Source: an uncultured Pseudohongiella sp. (GTDB lineage: Bacteria; Pseudomonadota; Gammaproteobacteria; Pseudomonadales; Pseudohongiellaceae). Taken from it: a DNA stretch of 64,000 bases. Within the stretch, counting starts at the first letter, position 1. Each line of letters begins with the position of its first letter. The translations under genes were made by a program, and so were the position numbers. The DNA is taken from positions 434,001 to 498,000 of the forward strand of contig OX638341.1 in NCBI GenBank assembly GCA_951812965.1, in the 5' to 3' direction. Shown here in pieces: positions 26,716 through 36,513 of this stretch. The notes beneath the pieces are model-generated. The model saw only the letters and a list, made by a program, of their open reading frames with translations. It had not been told where the DNA came from and did not search any database.

Positions 26716-29304
26716 CTAAAGACTCCGCGTCACTTCGGTGGTCTCGTACACCTCGATCTTGTCGCCTACCTGCACATCCTTGTAGTTGCGCACGCCGATT
26801 CCGCATTCCATGCCGTTACGAACCTCGTTCGTGTCGTCCTTGAAACGACGCAGGGATTCCAGTTCCCCTTCGTAAATCACCACATTGTCGCGCAGTACAC
26901 GGATCGGCTTGCTACGGAAAACCGTTCCCTCAAGCACCATGCTGCCGGCGATCTGGCCGAATTTCGGCGAGTTGAAGACATCGCGCACTTCGGCCACGCC
27001 GACAATTTCCTCGCGAAGCTCCGGCGCCAGCATGCCGCTCATGACTGCTTTAGCGTCATCGATCACTTCATAGATCACGTTGTAATAGCGTAACTGCACC
27101 TGTTCGTTTTCGATAATGTCCCGCGCCGCCTTGCTGGCGCGCACGTTGAATCCGATGATCATGGCGCTGGAAGTAGCCGCCAGGTGAGCATCGGTTTCGG
27201 TGATGCCGCCGACGCCGGAAGCAACCACATCCACCTTGACTTCGTCGGTATTCAACCCGGCCAGGGCGCCGGCGATGGCCTCGAGCGATCCGCGCACGTC
27301 GGTCTTCAGCACGACCTTGAACAGTTTGACGCTGTCCTTGCCCATATCGACCAGCATGCTTTCCACGCTTGCCTGCTGCCGGGCCTGCTGACCTTCCTTG
27401 TGACGATCGCGGCGGAATTCGGCAACCTCCCTGGCCTTTCGCTCGTCGCTGACGACAACGAACTCGTCGCCCGCTTCGGGTACGCCGTTCAGGCCGAGGA
27501 TCTCGGCGGGAATCGACGGACCCGCGGATTTCACGCTTCGGCCCGTTTCGTCCACGAGCGCGCGCACCTTGCCGAATTCATAACCGGCGAGCACAACGTC
27601 GCCGGAGTTGAGCGTACCGTTCTGCACCAGCAAGGTGGCGACCGGACCGCGCCCCTTGTCGAGCCTGGATTCGATTACCACGCCCTGACCCGGCACGTCG
27701 GTATAGGCCTTCAAATCGAGCAATTCGGCCTGCAGCAGGATGGCTTCGAGCAAACTGTCGACGCCTTCGCCGGTGTGGGCGGATACGGGAATGAACTGCG
27801 TATCGCCGCCCCAGTCGTCCGGAACGACTTCCTGCGCCGCCAGTTCGCTCTTGACCCGCTCGATATCGATGCCTTCCTTGTCGATCTTGTTGATCGCAAC
27901 GACAAGGGGTACTTCCGCCGCCTTGGCGTGCTGTACGGCTTCCAGAGTCTGGGGCTTGACGCCGTCATCCGCCGCCACCACGAGTACGATCACATCGGTG
28001 GCCCTGGCGCCGCGGGAACGCATGGCTGTGAAGGCGGCATGTCCCGGGGTGTCAAGAAAACAAATGAGACCGGCTTTCGTTTCGACGTGATAGGCGCCGA
28101 TATGCTGTGTGATGCCGCCGGCCTCGTGGCTCGCTACCGATGCCTTGCGTATATAGTCAAGCAATGAGGTCTTGCCGTGGTCGACGTGTCCCATGACGGT
28201 TACGACAGGCGCCCGCGGCTCCTCGATCTTGCCTTTTTCCATGGCAATGGATTCGGCGAGTTGTTCCTCGATGGCGTCCTCCGACACGAACCTGGCGCGA
28301 TGGCCGAGTTCTTCGATCACCAGGGTGGAAGCGTCCTCGTCGAGCGTGTGATTGATTGTCGCCATGACTCCCATGTTCAACAGAATCTTGATGATCTCCG
28401 CCGACTTTATCGACATTTTCTGAGCGAGTTGGGAGACGGTGTTGGCCTCGCCGATCGTGATTTCTCTCGAAATGAATTCCGTCGGTTTTTCGAACGCATG
28501 CTGGGATGCAAGGCGAGACTTGGCCTTGCGGCCCATCCTGCGGCCCCTGCCGAGATCGTCGATATCGCCCCCTTCGAGCACGAAATCGTCGTTTACGTGA
28601 ATCGATCTCCTGCGCTTTTGCGGAGGCGCCTTCGGGCGCAAATGTGATTTGCGTTTCTCGACCGGGTCTGCGGACTCGGTCTTGCCGCGAACACGGCGTT
28701 TTGCCGGGGCTTTGGCCGAGGGCTTGGCCGCACGACCGGCTTCGGCCTCCGGCGGTGGGGGCTCGACCGGCGTCGGCGGGGGTTCGGGTTGTGCTTCGGC
28801 TGCCGGGGGCGATTCCTCCGCTGCTTCCGGGACGGGCTCCTTCACTTCTTGCCCGACTTGCGGCGGTTTCGCGACTTGCGGAATATCCGCGGGCGCCGTC
28901 TCCGGCGCAGTTTTCTGCGCCGCCTGCTGCTGTTCCGCTTCCGCGGCTTCCGCCGCTTCCGCTTGCGCCGCTTCCGCTCTCGCGGCATCCTGCTCCACGG
29001 CGCTGCGCTTGATGTACGTGCGCTTGCGGCGCACTTCGACGTTGACGGTCTTGCCGCGGCCATGAGAGCCCGCAGTGCGCAAGGTGCCGAGAGTCTTGCG
29101 TTTCAGCGTGATCTTGCGGGGGGCGGCGTCTTCCTCGCTGCCGCGCCCCTTTTTCAGGAGCGCCAGTAACTTGGTCTTGTCATCGGTGGAAATCAAATGA
29201 TCCGCGTCGGTATGCGGAAGACCCGCCTCCTTGATCTGGGAAAGCAGTTTTTCCACCGGCACATTCAATGTGCTGGCAAATTCACGAATGCTTACTTCCG
29301 CCAT
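26716..29304 (-). CDS. infB: Translation initiation factor IF-2
   Basis: A GTPase that brings fMet-tRNA to the 30S subunit. 862 residues. It has an N-terminal IF2-associated domain ([20 protein letters not shown]), then a long Ala/Glu/Pro-rich and basic linker (about residues 95-255). A second IF2N region, the G domain ([31 protein letters not shown]) and domains II-IV ([29 protein letters not shown]) follow. It lies 23 bases after nusA. Confidence 0.98.
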   Translation of the reverse strand: MAEVSIREFASTLNVPVEKLLSQIKEAGLPHTDADHLISTDDKTKLLALLKKGRGSEEDAAPRKITLKRKTLGTLRTAGSHGRGKTVNVEVRRKRTYIKRSAVEQDAARAEAAQAEAAEAAEAEQQQAAQKTAPETAPADIPQVAKPPQVGQEVKEPVPEAAEESPPAAEAQPEPPPTPVEPPPPEAEAGRAAKPSAKAPAKRRVRGKTESADPVEKRKSHLRPKAPPQKRRRSIHVNDDFVLEGGDIDDLGRGRRMGRKAKSRLASQHAFEKPTEFISREITIGEANTVSQLAQKMSIKSAEIIKILLNMGVMATINHTLDEDASTLVIEELGHRARFVSEDAIEEQLAESIAMEKGKIEEPRAPVVTVMGHVDHGKTSLLDYIRKASVASHEAGGITQHIGAYHVETKAGLICFLDTPGHAAFTAMRSRGARATDVIVLVVAADDGVKPQTLEAVQHAKAAEVPLVVAINKIDKEGIDIERVKSELAAQEVVPDDWGGDTQFIPVSAHTGEGVDSLLEAILLQAELLDLKAYTDVPGQGVVIESRLDKGRGPVATLLVQNGTLNSGDVVLAGYEFGKVRALVDETGRSVKSAGPSIPAEILGLNGVPEAGDEFVVVSDERKAREVAEFRRDRHKEGQQARQQASVESMLVDMGKDSVKLFKVVLKTDVRGSLEAIAGALAGLNTDEVKVDVVASGVGGITETDAHLAATSSAMIIGFNVRASKAARDIIENEQVQLRYYNVIYEVIDDAKAVMSGMLAPELREEIVGVAEVRDVFNSPKFGQIAGSMVLEGTVFRSKPIRVLRDNVVIYEGELESLRRFKDDTNEVRNGMECGIGVRNYKDVQVGDKIEVYETTEVTRSL

Positions 29305-29327
29305 TCAATTTCTCCCGTAGACCACAG

Positions 29328-30833
29328 TCATCCGGCGTCCTGGGCGAACCAGGGAGCGCGCGCCGTCATGATCAACTCGCCGGCCCTCTGTTGGTCGAGA
29401 CCTTCGATGTCGATCAACTCGTCGATGGACTGCTCTGCCAGTTCCTCCATGCTCACGATGCCCTTGCGCGCCAATTGCAAGGCAAGTTCATCGTCCATTC
29501 CTTCCATGGTCAGCAAATCCTCGTTCACGTTGGCCGCCGACAGATCTTCCTGGGACGCGATCGCTCTGGTGACCAGCGCGTCCTTGGCGCGATTGCGCAA
29601 TTCGTTGGCGATGTCTTCATCAAAGCCGTCGATCGCGAGAATTTCATCGAGCGGCACGTAAGCGATTTCTTCCAGCGAAGTAAATCCTTCCTGTACCAGC
29701 ACTTCGGCCAGTTCTTCGTCGACGTCCATCGACCCGGTAAACAGACCGACCAGGGAACTCGTTTCCTGCTGTTGCTTGATCGCCGCGTCTTCGAGACTCA
29801 TCACGTTGATCGTCCAGCCGGTCAACTCGCTCGACAGACGCACGTTCTGACCGTTGCGGCCGATGGCCTGGGCCAGGTTTTCCTCTTCCACGGCTATATC
29901 CATGGTGTGCCTGTCTTCGTCGACGATGACCGAGGCCACTTCCGCCGGCGCCATGGAATTGATCACGAGTTGTGCCGGATTGTCGTCCCAGGGAATGATG
30001 TCGATGCGCTCGCTGGCAAGCTCGTTGGATACTACCTGCACCCGTGAACCGCGCATGCCGACACAAGCGCCTACCGGGTCGATGCGCCCATCATTAGTGC
30101 TGACCACGATTTTCGCCCGCGATCCAGGATCCCGCGCCGCGGCGCGGATTTCGATGACTTCTTCGGAGATTTCCGGTACTTCAATCCTGAACAGCGCCTT
30201 GAGCATTTCGGGCGAAGTGCGGCTCAGGAAAAGTTGCGGGCCGCGCTGTTCCGAGCGCACGTCCATGAGCAGCGCCCGCAGGCGGTCGCCCATGCGAAAA
30301 CTCTCGCGGGGAATCATCTGATCGCGGGGCAGGCATGCTTCGGCATTGCCTCCGAGATCGACGATGACCACATCCCGGGTAACTTTCTTGACCGTACCGT
30401 TGACCAGGTCGCCGACCCGGTTCTTGTACTCGGCGATGACGATTTCGCGTTCCGCTTCTCGTACTTTCTGTACGATGACCTGCTTGGCGGTCTGGGCGGC
30501 GATTCGGCCGAATTCGACGTTGTCGATCATTTCTTCAATCGTATCGCCAAGCTCCAGGCCGGAGTTCCGCTCCTTCGCCTGCTCGGGGGTCAGGTGACAG
30601 CCTTCCTCGAATTCTTCGTCGTCTTCCTCAAGCACGGTCCAGACCCGAAACGTCTCGTACTCACCCGTTTCCTGATCCACGGATACCCGACAGTCGATGT
30701 TATCCCGGTCGTGGAACTTGCGCGTGGCCGTAGCCAAAGCGGATTCGATGGCCTCGAAGATAACGCCCTTGCCCAGACCCTTCTCGTTTGAGACGGCGTC
30801 TGCGACCATCAGAATTTCTTTGCTGTTCATCAT
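29328..30833 (-). CDS. nusA: Transcription termination/antitermination protein NusA
   Basis: Binds RNA polymerase and modulates pausing, termination and antitermination. 501 residues: N-terminal polymerase-binding domain ([16 protein letters not shown]), S1 ([20 protein letters not shown]), two KH domains ([13 protein letters not shown] and [13 protein letters not shown]) and two C-terminal acidic helix-hairpin-helix repeats. The latter are the gammaproteobacterial form. The first ATG at 30833 overlaps the rimP stop as ATGA. A second ATG follows at once. Confidence 0.98.
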   Translation of the reverse strand: MMNSKEILMVADAVSNEKGLGKGVIFEAIESALATATRKFHDRDNIDCRVSVDQETGEYETFRVWTVLEEDDEEFEEGCHLTPEQAKERNSGLELGDTIEEMIDNVEFGRIAAQTAKQVIVQKVREAEREIVIAEYKNRVGDLVNGTVKKVTRDVVIVDLGGNAEACLPRDQMIPRESFRMGDRLRALLMDVRSEQRGPQLFLSRTSPEMLKALFRIEVPEISEEVIEIRAAARDPGSRAKIVVSTNDGRIDPVGACVGMRGSRVQVVSNELASERIDIIPWDDNPAQLVINSMAPAEVASVIVDEDRHTMDIAVEEENLAQAIGRNGQNVRLSSELTGWTINVMSLEDAAIKQQQETSSLVGLFTGSMDVDEELAEVLVQEGFTSLEEIAYVPLDEILAIDGFDEDIANELRNRAKDALVTRAIASQEDLSAANVNEDLLTMEGMDDELALQLARKGIVSMEELAEQSIDELIDIEGLDQQRAGELIMTARAPWFAQDAG

Positions 30834-31375
30834 CTTGTATTCACTCTTTTCGAACCTTGCGGCTTCGAACTCCGCTGCCTGCCTGGTCGCGACTTGCCTG
30901 GGCGGGACTTTGCGGTTTCCACCACCGGCGGCGCCAGTCCGGCCCGCTCGATATCGGCATGCAACATCTCGTAAGTCCTGCCTTCCACCAGTAATGCCAC
31001 CTTGTCAGCCAGAACCTTTTCGATCACGCCCCTGAAATTGCGCCGGCCATCGACCGGAGTACGCAGGCGAACATTCGCCTCGGCGCCGATATAGCGTTCG
31101 AACTGCGGCAAGGTAAAAAGCGGCCGGTCGATGCCCGGTGAGGAGACTTCCAGGGTGTATTCACCCTGGATCGGGTCTTCCACGTCCAGAATCGCGCTTA
31201 CCTGGCGGCTTACCCGCTCGCAATCGTCGATCGTCACTCCGGACATGCAATCGATGAAAACGCGCAAGGTGACGCGCCGGCCCTGCCGCAGATGTTCGAT
31301 GCCCCACAACTCCAGGCCCAGCGCCTCGACCGCGGGGGCAATCGCCTTGCCTATCTGTACCTCGCCCTGTTTCAA
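30830..31375 (-). CDS. rimP: Ribosome maturation factor RimP
   Basis: A 30S assembly factor. The frame is open far upstream, but the conserved protein begins just before [17 protein letters not shown] place the start at a TTG (31375), which gives the usual short leader [10 protein letters not shown] and about 181 residues, with a weak GAGAG upstream. Starting further up would put the leader terminator hairpin inside the coding region. [11 protein letters not shown] and the [17 protein letters not shown]3 strand are diagnostic. A basic C-terminal tail of about 25 residues is longer than usual. It is coupled to nusA by a 4-bp overlap. Confidence 0.9.
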   Translation of the reverse strand: MKQGEVQIGKAIAPAVEALGLELWGIEHLRQGRRVTLRVFIDCMSGVTIDDCERVSRQVSAILDVEDPIQGEYTLEVSSPGIDRPLFTLPQFERYIGAEANVRLRTPVDGRRNFRGVIEKVLADKVALLVEGRTYEMLHADIERAGLAPPVVETAKSRPGKSRPGRQRSSKPQGSKRVNTR

Positions 31376-31449
31376 CGGCGTTCGCTCTCTCGTTTCCCGT
31401 CTCGTTTCCCGTCTCGTTTCCTGGGCGCCCGGCCCTTTTCGTCGGGCAC

Positions 31450-31470
31450 AAAAAATGGGCCAGCGGCCCA
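31450..31470 (-). terminator. rimP-leader-type attenuator/terminator hairpin
   Basis: On the minus strand TGGGCC, GCT, GGCCCA is followed by six T. It lies about 75 bases before the proposed rimP start. Gammaproteobacteria have a known rimP-leader motif of this kind, a conserved structure ending in an intrinsic terminator upstream of rimP-nusA-infB. That supports attenuation rather than simple termination. Confidence 0.7.
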
Positions 31471-31615
31471 CTTCTGAAAGTCCCCGTTGCCGTTCACGCC
31501 TCTGCGAACAGCGCAAGGTCAAGTCAACCTGCTACAGGAGCCACGTACACATATCTCTCCAAAATGAGCGCGTTACTATCCGGTCCGGAGGGAGCCCGCG
31601 TCCGCAAAACGGCGA

Positions 31616-31621
31616 ATTGTA
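31616..31621 (-). promoter_or_regulatory. Candidate -10 box (TACAAT) for the rimP operon
   Basis: A good -10 hexamer on the minus strand. The -35 region 17 bases further (TGTCAT) is poor. Its position would give a leader of about 230 bases containing the hairpin above. Confidence 0.35.
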
Positions 31622-31872
31622 CCGAAAAGTTTCCGAATATGACAGTAGCGCGGCAAAAAACTCCGGCTCCCGGGTGGCGGCGCCCACGGTGCTTTCCGGA
31701 GGCTATGCAGCCACTTGCGGTTCGAGACGGATCGAAGCGATGTCCGCGCCATGATATTGCTTTTTCATCTTATTGGAAATCGGAGTGTAAACGCCGTCAA
31801 TGTTATGTGCGATTGCGAGCGAACCGCCAGCGAATGAGCCAAGTTCTTCTGGCGCCGAATCCGATTCCCTTG

Positions 31873-33093
31873 CTAATAGCGCTCGATTTGCTCAAACGTT
31901 CTCGTCGGCCGATACCGCTCCAGTCTCTCGATTGCCGCGTCCTCGATCAGTTCGCGTGCAACCAGTTGCCCGACGACGGGCGCCAGTGAGACGCCGCTGT
32001 GCATGATGGCGATATAGATGTCGCGCCTGGCGGGGCTTGCGCCCAGTACCGGGTGACCGTCGATCGGAAGCGGGCGCCAACCGATATGGGTGGCCTCGAT
32101 TTTCGCATCCGCGATTTGCGAAACGAATCGGGTTGCGATTTCCCGTATCCTGTCACCATGCTGCCGGGCGGTGATTTCGTCCGGAAAGTCGTTTGGCCTC
32201 CCTTCCAGGCGAAGCGCATGCGCTTCATTTCCTGGCGCACCATCCTGCTCCCCGAGAACAATCCTGCCATCGTCTCGCTGATGCATGTGAACTCCGGGCG
32301 CGACGATTACCCGATTCATGAGTCGCGGCATTGGATTGGTGAGTGCGATTACGCCCGGGGTCGATCTTTGCGGGATGTCGATTCCCGCGATGCGGCCGGG
32401 AGGTCCGGGCGCGGCGCCGGTCGCAAGCACAAGCCGGTCGGCCGCTATGGGTCCAAGGGAAGTCTCAACCGAGGTCAGCCGGCCGCTGGACATCGAAGCG
32501 TCCAGCAGTTCACAGGGGTAACTGACAGTTGCGCCGAGTCTTTCGGCGGCGGCGAGCAGTCTTTGCGTGGCAATGACCGGGTCAACAGCGCCGTCGTTCG
32601 GTGAATACGCGACACTCACCCCGGAACTGATGTTCAGGTCCGGCTCGAGTTCCGCGATTTCCGACGCGCCAACCATTCGCGCGGGTTCGCCCCATTCGGC
32701 CTGTTCGGCGATTTGCGCGGCGAGCAGTTCCTGTCTTTCGTCATTGTCGAACCATTCCAGCGACCCACCCCACCGGACCGGTAATGTCAGCAACTGCTGC
32801 AAATCCTTCCAATTCGCCACACCGTCCTGGGAAAGCGCATGGTAATGGCGTGGCTGTTTGGCCCATGTGGCGTTTATCCAGGCAAACGTTCCCCGGCTGG
32901 CGTGGGTTGCCGGGCCCAGCTTGTCGATGACGGTGACGGAAGCCCCTGCCCTGGCAAGGTGATACGCAATAGATGCGCCGACGATTCCCGCTCCCGCGAC
33001 CACGACGCGCAATCGATTCGTTTCGGTCGGCAGAGGATCGCAGCCGGCAAGCGCGGCGGCCACGAGAGATTTCAACAGCGTTCGCCGATCCAT
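31873..33093 (-). CDS. FAD-dependent D-amino-acid-oxidase-family oxidoreductase, Tat/lipoprotein-type leader
   Basis: About 406 residues from the ATG at 33093. The leader MDRRTLLKSLVAAALAGC combines a twin-arginine-like RR and a lipobox (LAGC), so the protein may be exported folded and lipid-anchored. VVVAGAGIVGASIAYHLARAG is the FAD Rossmann loop. The C-terminal GWRPLPIDGHPVLGAS and HSGVSLAPVVGQL are DAO-family FAD contacts. The substrate is unknown (an amine or amino acid is likely). It sits between tRNA-fMet and rimP, a position that is normally empty in gammaproteobacteria. Confidence 0.85.
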   Translation of the reverse strand: MDRRTLLKSLVAAALAGCDPLPTETNRLRVVVAGAGIVGASIAYHLARAGASVTVIDKLGPATHASRGTFAWINATWAKQPRHYHALSQDGVANWKDLQQLLTLPVRWGGSLEWFDNDERQELLAAQIAEQAEWGEPARMVGASEIAELEPDLNISSGVSVAYSPNDGAVDPVIATQRLLAAAERLGATVSYPCELLDASMSSGRLTSVETSLGPIAADRLVLATGAAPGPPGRIAGIDIPQRSTPGVIALTNPMPRLMNRVIVAPGVHMHQRDDGRIVLGEQDGAPGNEAHALRLEGRPNDFPDEITARQHGDRIREIATRFVSQIADAKIEATHIGWRPLPIDGHPVLGASPARRDIYIAIMHSGVSLAPVVGQLVARELIEDAAIERLERYRPTRTFEQIERY

Positions 33094-33224
33094 GATTATC
33101 TGTAAGCGCAAGCGTCCGTCGGGTCACGAACCGTCATACTACCGCAGACTATCACCGGCCAGAAACGAGTTCGGCCCGGAAAAACGCTTGTTCAAAAGCG
33201 CGTCCGGGCCGAACAGGATAACGT

Positions 33225-33301
<77 letters not shown>

Positions 33302-33379
33302 AAAAATCAAGAGCTTGGTCAGAACGAGAAATTATAGTGAACGGCCGGCTCAACGTCAAGAATTGCCCCCCTTCAGCAT

Positions 33380-33456
33380 GTAGGGGCGAGGCATACCTTG
33401 CCCGTCAGTTGCACAGTTTCGGGGCCGTTCGCGGGCGAGGCATGCCTCGCCCCTAC
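33380..33456. repeat. Paired REP element (77 bp), copy B
   Basis: Same length and build as 13080-13156 but in reverse orientation. The middle GTCAGTTGCACAGTTTCG is the reverse complement of copy A's middle with four substitutions. The left core is mutated (GAGGCATACCTTG), the right core is perfect. It lies between tRNA-fMet and the DUF899 gene. Confidence 0.85.
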
Positions 33457-33531
33457 GGTCTCACATATTTCTAAACCTATACAGAATTTGACACCCGGCG
33501 GGAATCTGGTTCGGACTTTCCTGAAACTGGC

Positions 33532-34134
33532 TTAGCCCAGCACATCCTTGCCGCCGTCATCCATTTTTTCCGGGCGGGCCCAGTATGCGTATTGGGGCGT
33601 CCAGTCGTCGAAACCGAGCCCGGCCATGGCGAGCAGATTCCAGGTAGAGCAGTAGAGGTCGCCGGGGCCGAATATGCTGGAATTGAGGCGGATGATCCTG
33701 TCGCCTTCGCGCTGGTAGGTGACCACGCCGGGATAGTTATCGCTGCCCTCGCTGACCGTCTGCTCCTTGATGTAATCGCCGCCGCCGTGGGATGCGAGCC
33801 GGAAGCGCCAGCCGCGGGAGTTCGCCATGCGTCGCTGCAATTCGGGCGCATCTTTGGATACCAGCGCAACCGCCAAGGCCGACTCGAGGTGCGACAGGAT
33901 GCCGTTCAGGCCGTCCGCCCACATGGTGCAATAACGGCAACCTTGGCCCATATTGTGGATCAGTAGCAATTTGTCCCGCCCGGCGAACAGGTCGAGCAGG
34001 CTGGTCTCGCCGGTTTCGGTGGCAAAGCTATAGTTGGGAACTTCGTCGCCGGAATTGCTTCGCTGCAGAGTTTCGAGTTCCTGAATCGAGTTGAAAATCT
34101 GCTGCTGAAGTTCAGCAATGCGTTCACTGGACAT
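33532..34134 (-). CDS. DUF899-family thioredoxin-like protein
   Basis: 200 residues. The core resembles DUF899/AhpC-TSA-like proteins: a helix, SLLDLFAGRDKLLLIHNMG, then GCRYCTMWADGLNG where the CxxC is C-R-Y-C. The segment FNSSIFGPGD-like (RLNSSIFGPGDLYCSTWNLL) matches the family's C-terminal part. No signal peptide is seen, so it is cytoplasmic. The redox function is inferred from the fold and CxxC. No partner gene is adjacent. It belongs to the group of accessory genes inserted near the tRNAs. Confidence 0.8.
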   Translation of the reverse strand: MSSERIAELQQQIFNSIQELETLQRSNSGDEVPNYSFATETGETSLLDLFAGRDKLLLIHNMGQGCRYCTMWADGLNGILSHLESALAVALVSKDAPELQRRMANSRGWRFRLASHGGGDYIKEQTVSEGSDNYPGVVTYQREGDRIIRLNSSIFGPGDLYCSTWNLLAMAGLGFDDWTPQYAYWARPEKMDDGGKDVLG

Positions 34135-34182
34135 GGATGGTGGCTCCTCGTATCACGATTACTTATTCCTTCACGTTAAATT

Positions 34183-34236
34183 GGCAAAGTTTAGTGAATA
34201 GTAGCTGTTTTCAGGGCCAATTCACTAAACTTTGCC
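34183..34236. repeat. 17-bp perfect inverted repeat with 20-base loop
   Basis: GGCAAAGTTTAGTGAAT (34183-34199) and ATTCACTAAACTTTGCC (34220-34236). It lies between the DUF899 gene start and the vapC end. AT-rich, unlike its surroundings. It could be an operator for the DUF899 gene, a terminator-like structure after vapC or the end of a lost mobile element. Confidence 0.8.
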
Positions 34237-34314
34237 GATTTTCCGTGAATGGATCACTCAACTGGAGCTGAAGTCTCGGTCGATAAAAGCCGAGTATTCG
34301 GGGCAGATTTGTGT

Positions 34315-34701
34315 TTACCAAAGGCGTCGAACGCCGAATTGGTCGAATATGGGGTCGACTGAAACGATACAAAGATCGCGCGCCAAAGCTTGTGCGGCAA
34401 GCATCCGGTCAAACGGGTCGCGATGTGTACCGGACAATCGCCCGGCATGCTCCGCATCAATAACGCTTATGGCCAGCTCAGTGAATTCCTGACTTACTAT
34501 ATGGCCCGCCACATCAAGCGCCACCACCTTGCGATCAGGGAGTTTGCCGATTCGGAACTTGGTGGCGATTTCCCAGGCGGTAGCCGCGCTGACCACAATG
34601 TCATTGGACGGATCCGCAATGACGCCGCGTGAAGTTTCCGAAAGCCGGTCGCTATTCGAAAGCCACCAGAGAAAAGCGTGAGTGTCCAGTAGAAATGGCA
34701 A
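34315..34701 (-). CDS. vapC: VapC-family PIN-domain toxin
   Basis: 128 residues, a predicted Mg-dependent ribonuclease. The acidic residues are visible: Asp in LPFLLDTHAFLWW, Glu in AATAWEIATK, Asp in THRDPFDRMLAAQA, and Asp in SVDPIFDQFG. I choose a TTG at 34701, one base after the antitoxin stop and about nine bases after GGAAGG, because it yields the typical N-terminus. An ATG at 34731 overlapping the antitoxin is the alternative. It forms a type II toxin-antitoxin pair with the next gene. Confidence 0.88.
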   Translation of the reverse strand: MPFLLDTHAFLWWLSNSDRLSETSRGVIADPSNDIVVSAATAWEIATKFRIGKLPDRKVVALDVAGHIVSQEFTELAISVIDAEHAGRLSGTHRDPFDRMLAAQALARDLCIVSVDPIFDQFGVRRLW

Positions 34702-34702
34702 T

Positions 34703-34936
34703 CTATTGGCCTTCCCACGCGGCCAGTTCATCTTCCGGGAGCGGGTCGAAGAAGCTGTCCGGGAAGGCAATCTTTCCTTTCAGGACATCGGGCTGACGCG
34801 CACCCCGGGGCTTGCAGACAACAAGGCGCACAACAGGTTCACCGCGCCGCGCGATGACCACTTCCTCACCTGCTTCCGCGCGGGCCAGTAATCGGGAAAG
34901 TTGGGTTTTGGCCTGATGAACATTGACTGTGTACAT
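34703..34936 (-). CDS. Phd/YefM-family antitoxin
   Basis: 77 residues. MYTVNVHQAKTQLSRLLARAEAGEEVVIARRGEPVVRLV is the Phd/YefM DNA-binding dimer fold, followed by a disordered acidic tail (DSFFDPLPEDELAAWEGQ) that should wrap and inhibit the PIN toxin. It is the first gene of the pair and likely autorepresses through the palindrome upstream. Confidence 0.92.
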   Translation of the reverse strand: MYTVNVHQAKTQLSRLLARAEAGEEVVIARRGEPVVRLVVCKPRGARQPDVLKGKIAFPDSFFDPLPEDELAAWEGQ

Positions 34937-34960
34937 GTGCTCTCGCCTCTATCTGCGCAC

Positions 34961-34997
34961 CTAGCTAGTAATATAGCTAGATTTTGCAAATTTTCAA
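34961..34997 (-). promoter_or_regulatory. Toxin-antitoxin promoter with overlapping palindromic operator
   Basis: Minus strand: TTGAAA (34992-34997), 16-base spacer, TATATT (34970-34975). The inverted repeat CTAGCTA (34961-34967) / TAGCTAG (34974-34980) overlaps the -10 box. That is the arrangement expected for autorepression by a Phd-type antitoxin. The operator role is inferred. Confidence 0.65.
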
Positions 34998-35071
34998 GTT
35001 GCGGGATAGAGGGTTTATCCAAGCTTGATCCAGGCCCGGGCCTGGGAGCGGCGCCACTGATCGAAGTGGAT

Positions 35072-35926
35072 TTATCTGTTGTCAATTTCCAGATAGTCGG
35101 TCGTTCTTACTATTTCTTCACGCTCGCTGAAAGAAGCCATGCTTTTGGCGATCGAACCGCTGTCGCCGTTTTTCCTGATCACCTCGAGTGCGTCCTGACA
35201 AGCCTTTATCGCCACCCGTTGCAGGTCGGAAGGAATGATTACCAGTTTGTACCCCCACTCTTTCAGCTTGCCGATTTCAACCAGGGGAGTCTTGCCACCG
35301 TGGAACATGTTTATCAGTTTGGGTTGCGTAATTACCTTCCCGATTTCTTCCATTTGCTCTTCTGTCTCGGGCGCTTCGACGAATATGATGTCCGCGCCCG
35401 CTTCCTCGTACAGAACGGCTCGTTCCAACGCTCTGTCGAAGCCCTCCACGGCAATCGCGTCTGTTCTGGCGATGATCGAAAAATCAGGGTTGATAGAGGA
35501 CTCTTTTGCGACCTGTATTTTTGTCTGCATCTCGCGTTCATCAATCAGGTTCTTGCCGGCGAGATGTCCACAGCGTTTGGGGAATTCCTGGTCTTCGATA
35601 TGAACGGCCACCACTCCGGTTTTTTCGAATTCCCTTATCGCCCTCGCCACGTTTACCGAGTTTCCAAAACCCGTGTCGGCGTCGGCGACAATCGGTATGC
35701 CCGTGACTTCCACCATATGAGAAATACGAGTCAGCACCTCGCTCAGACTTAGCAGTCCGATGTCGGGAAAGCCGCAACTACGGGATATTGCGCCCCCACT
35801 TGCATACACCAGTTCAAATCCCGCCTGCTCGACCAGCCTGCTGGTCATTCCATCAAATGCACCTGGCGCGATGTGAATTTCATCGTCTTCCATCAGACTT
35901 CTGAATTGTTTGCAGAGTGCATTCAT
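35072..35926 (-). CDS. Isocitrate lyase/PEP mutase superfamily enzyme
   Basis: 284 residues with the superfamily barrel: FELVYASGGAIS, then IPIVADADTGFG (metal-binding Asp) and HIEDQEFPKRCGHL, where KRCGH is the mobile catalytic loop. RTDAIAVEGFDRALERA follows. The protein is too short for isocitrate lyase. The length fits methylisocitrate lyase, oxaloacetate decarboxylase, dimethylmalate lyase or carboxyphosphonoenolpyruvate mutase types, and I cannot choose between them. No propionate genes are nearby. It lies 28 bases from the tRNA-Leu 3' end, in the insertion-prone tRNA region. Confidence 0.85.
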   Translation of the reverse strand: MNALCKQFRSLMEDDEIHIAPGAFDGMTSRLVEQAGFELVYASGGAISRSCGFPDIGLLSLSEVLTRISHMVEVTGIPIVADADTGFGNSVNVARAIREFEKTGVVAVHIEDQEFPKRCGHLAGKNLIDEREMQTKIQVAKESSINPDFSIIARTDAIAVEGFDRALERAVLYEEAGADIIFVEAPETEEQMEEIGKVITQPKLINMFHGGKTPLVEIGKLKEWGYKLVIIPSDLQRVAIKACQDALEVIRKNGDSGSIAKSMASFSEREEIVRTTDYLEIDNR

Positions 35927-35954
35927 TCTTGGCTTACGCCCGAGATTAATAAAA

Positions 35955-36040
35955 TGGTGCCGAAGGCCGGACTTGAACCGGCACGGCCGTGGGCCACTAC
36001 CCCCTCAAGATAGCGTGTCTACCAATTCCACCACTTCGGC
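35955..36040 (-). tRNA. leuU: tRNA-Leu (GAG)
   Basis: 86 bases with long variable arm and encoded CCA. The acceptor pairs GCCGAAG/CTTCGGC, and the anticodon loop TTGAGGG carries GAG. It directly follows secG as leuU does in E. coli. Confidence 0.96.
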
Positions 36041-36049
36041 ACTTGAAAC

Positions 36050-36511
36050 TCAGTTGTCGTTCCCCGGAACTTGCGGCACATCGTCCTGGGCCGGCTCTTC
36101 GGTCTGCGGCAGCGCATCGTCAGATGCCGCCGGCGCAAGATCCAGCGCCGGCAATGAGTCATCGGTGAGGTCCGGGTCGAGCTGCGGCAACTCGTCGGCT
36201 GTCAATGACTGTTCGAGCACGGACTGCTCAAGCAACTCCGGATTGGCGATCGGCAGGCCCGTCGGATCGGTGAGTTGCGACTGGCCGCGGGCGAAGATCG
36301 CCAGCACCAGACTGGTCGCGTAGAACAGCACCGCCGCCACCGTAGTCGCCCGCACGAGGAAACTTCCGCTGCCCGAGGAACCGAATACGGTTTGCGAAGC
36401 GCCGGCCCCGAAGGACGCGCCGGCGTCGGCGCCCTTGCCTTGCTGCAGCATCACGAGGCCGACGATGGCCACGGCCACGACGACGTGAAAGACGACAACC
36501 AATGTTTGCAT
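36050..36511 (-). CDS. secG: Preprotein translocase subunit SecG
   Basis: Small SecYEG channel subunit. Two membrane helices (residues 1-22 and about 50-72) flank the conserved LQQGKGADAGASFGAGASQTVFGSSGSG loop. At 153 residues it is longer than the E. coli protein because of an acidic, Leu/Pro/Asp-rich C-terminal tail, common in related gammaproteobacteria. It lies 2 bases after tpiA and 9 before tRNA-Leu, so the tRNA is probably processed from the same transcript. Confidence 0.95.
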   Translation of the reverse strand: MQTLVVVFHVVVAVAIVGLVMLQQGKGADAGASFGAGASQTVFGSSGSGSFLVRATTVAAVLFYATSLVLAIFARGQSQLTDPTGLPIANPELLEQSVLEQSLTADELPQLDPDLTDDSLPALDLAPAASDDALPQTEEPAQDDVPQVPGNDN

Positions 36512-36513
36512 GA

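Larger units (their letters stand above)
31376..31872 (-). other. Leader and upstream region of the rimP-nusA-infB operon
   Basis: About 500 bases without a credible gene. On the minus strand it holds a possible promoter (31616-31621), the terminator-like hairpin (31450-31470) and, between hairpin and start codon, a 12-base unit CGTTTCCCGTCT repeated about three times (plus-strand reading, 31391 onward). Open frames crossing it have no recognisable protein. The stretch from 31630 to 31872 shows nothing I can name. Confidence 0.6.

Noticed and set aside
31564..31989. 141-codon plus frame ahead of the oxidoreductase 3' end
   Set aside because: Overlaps the real gene and the rimP leader; no family features or ribosome site.
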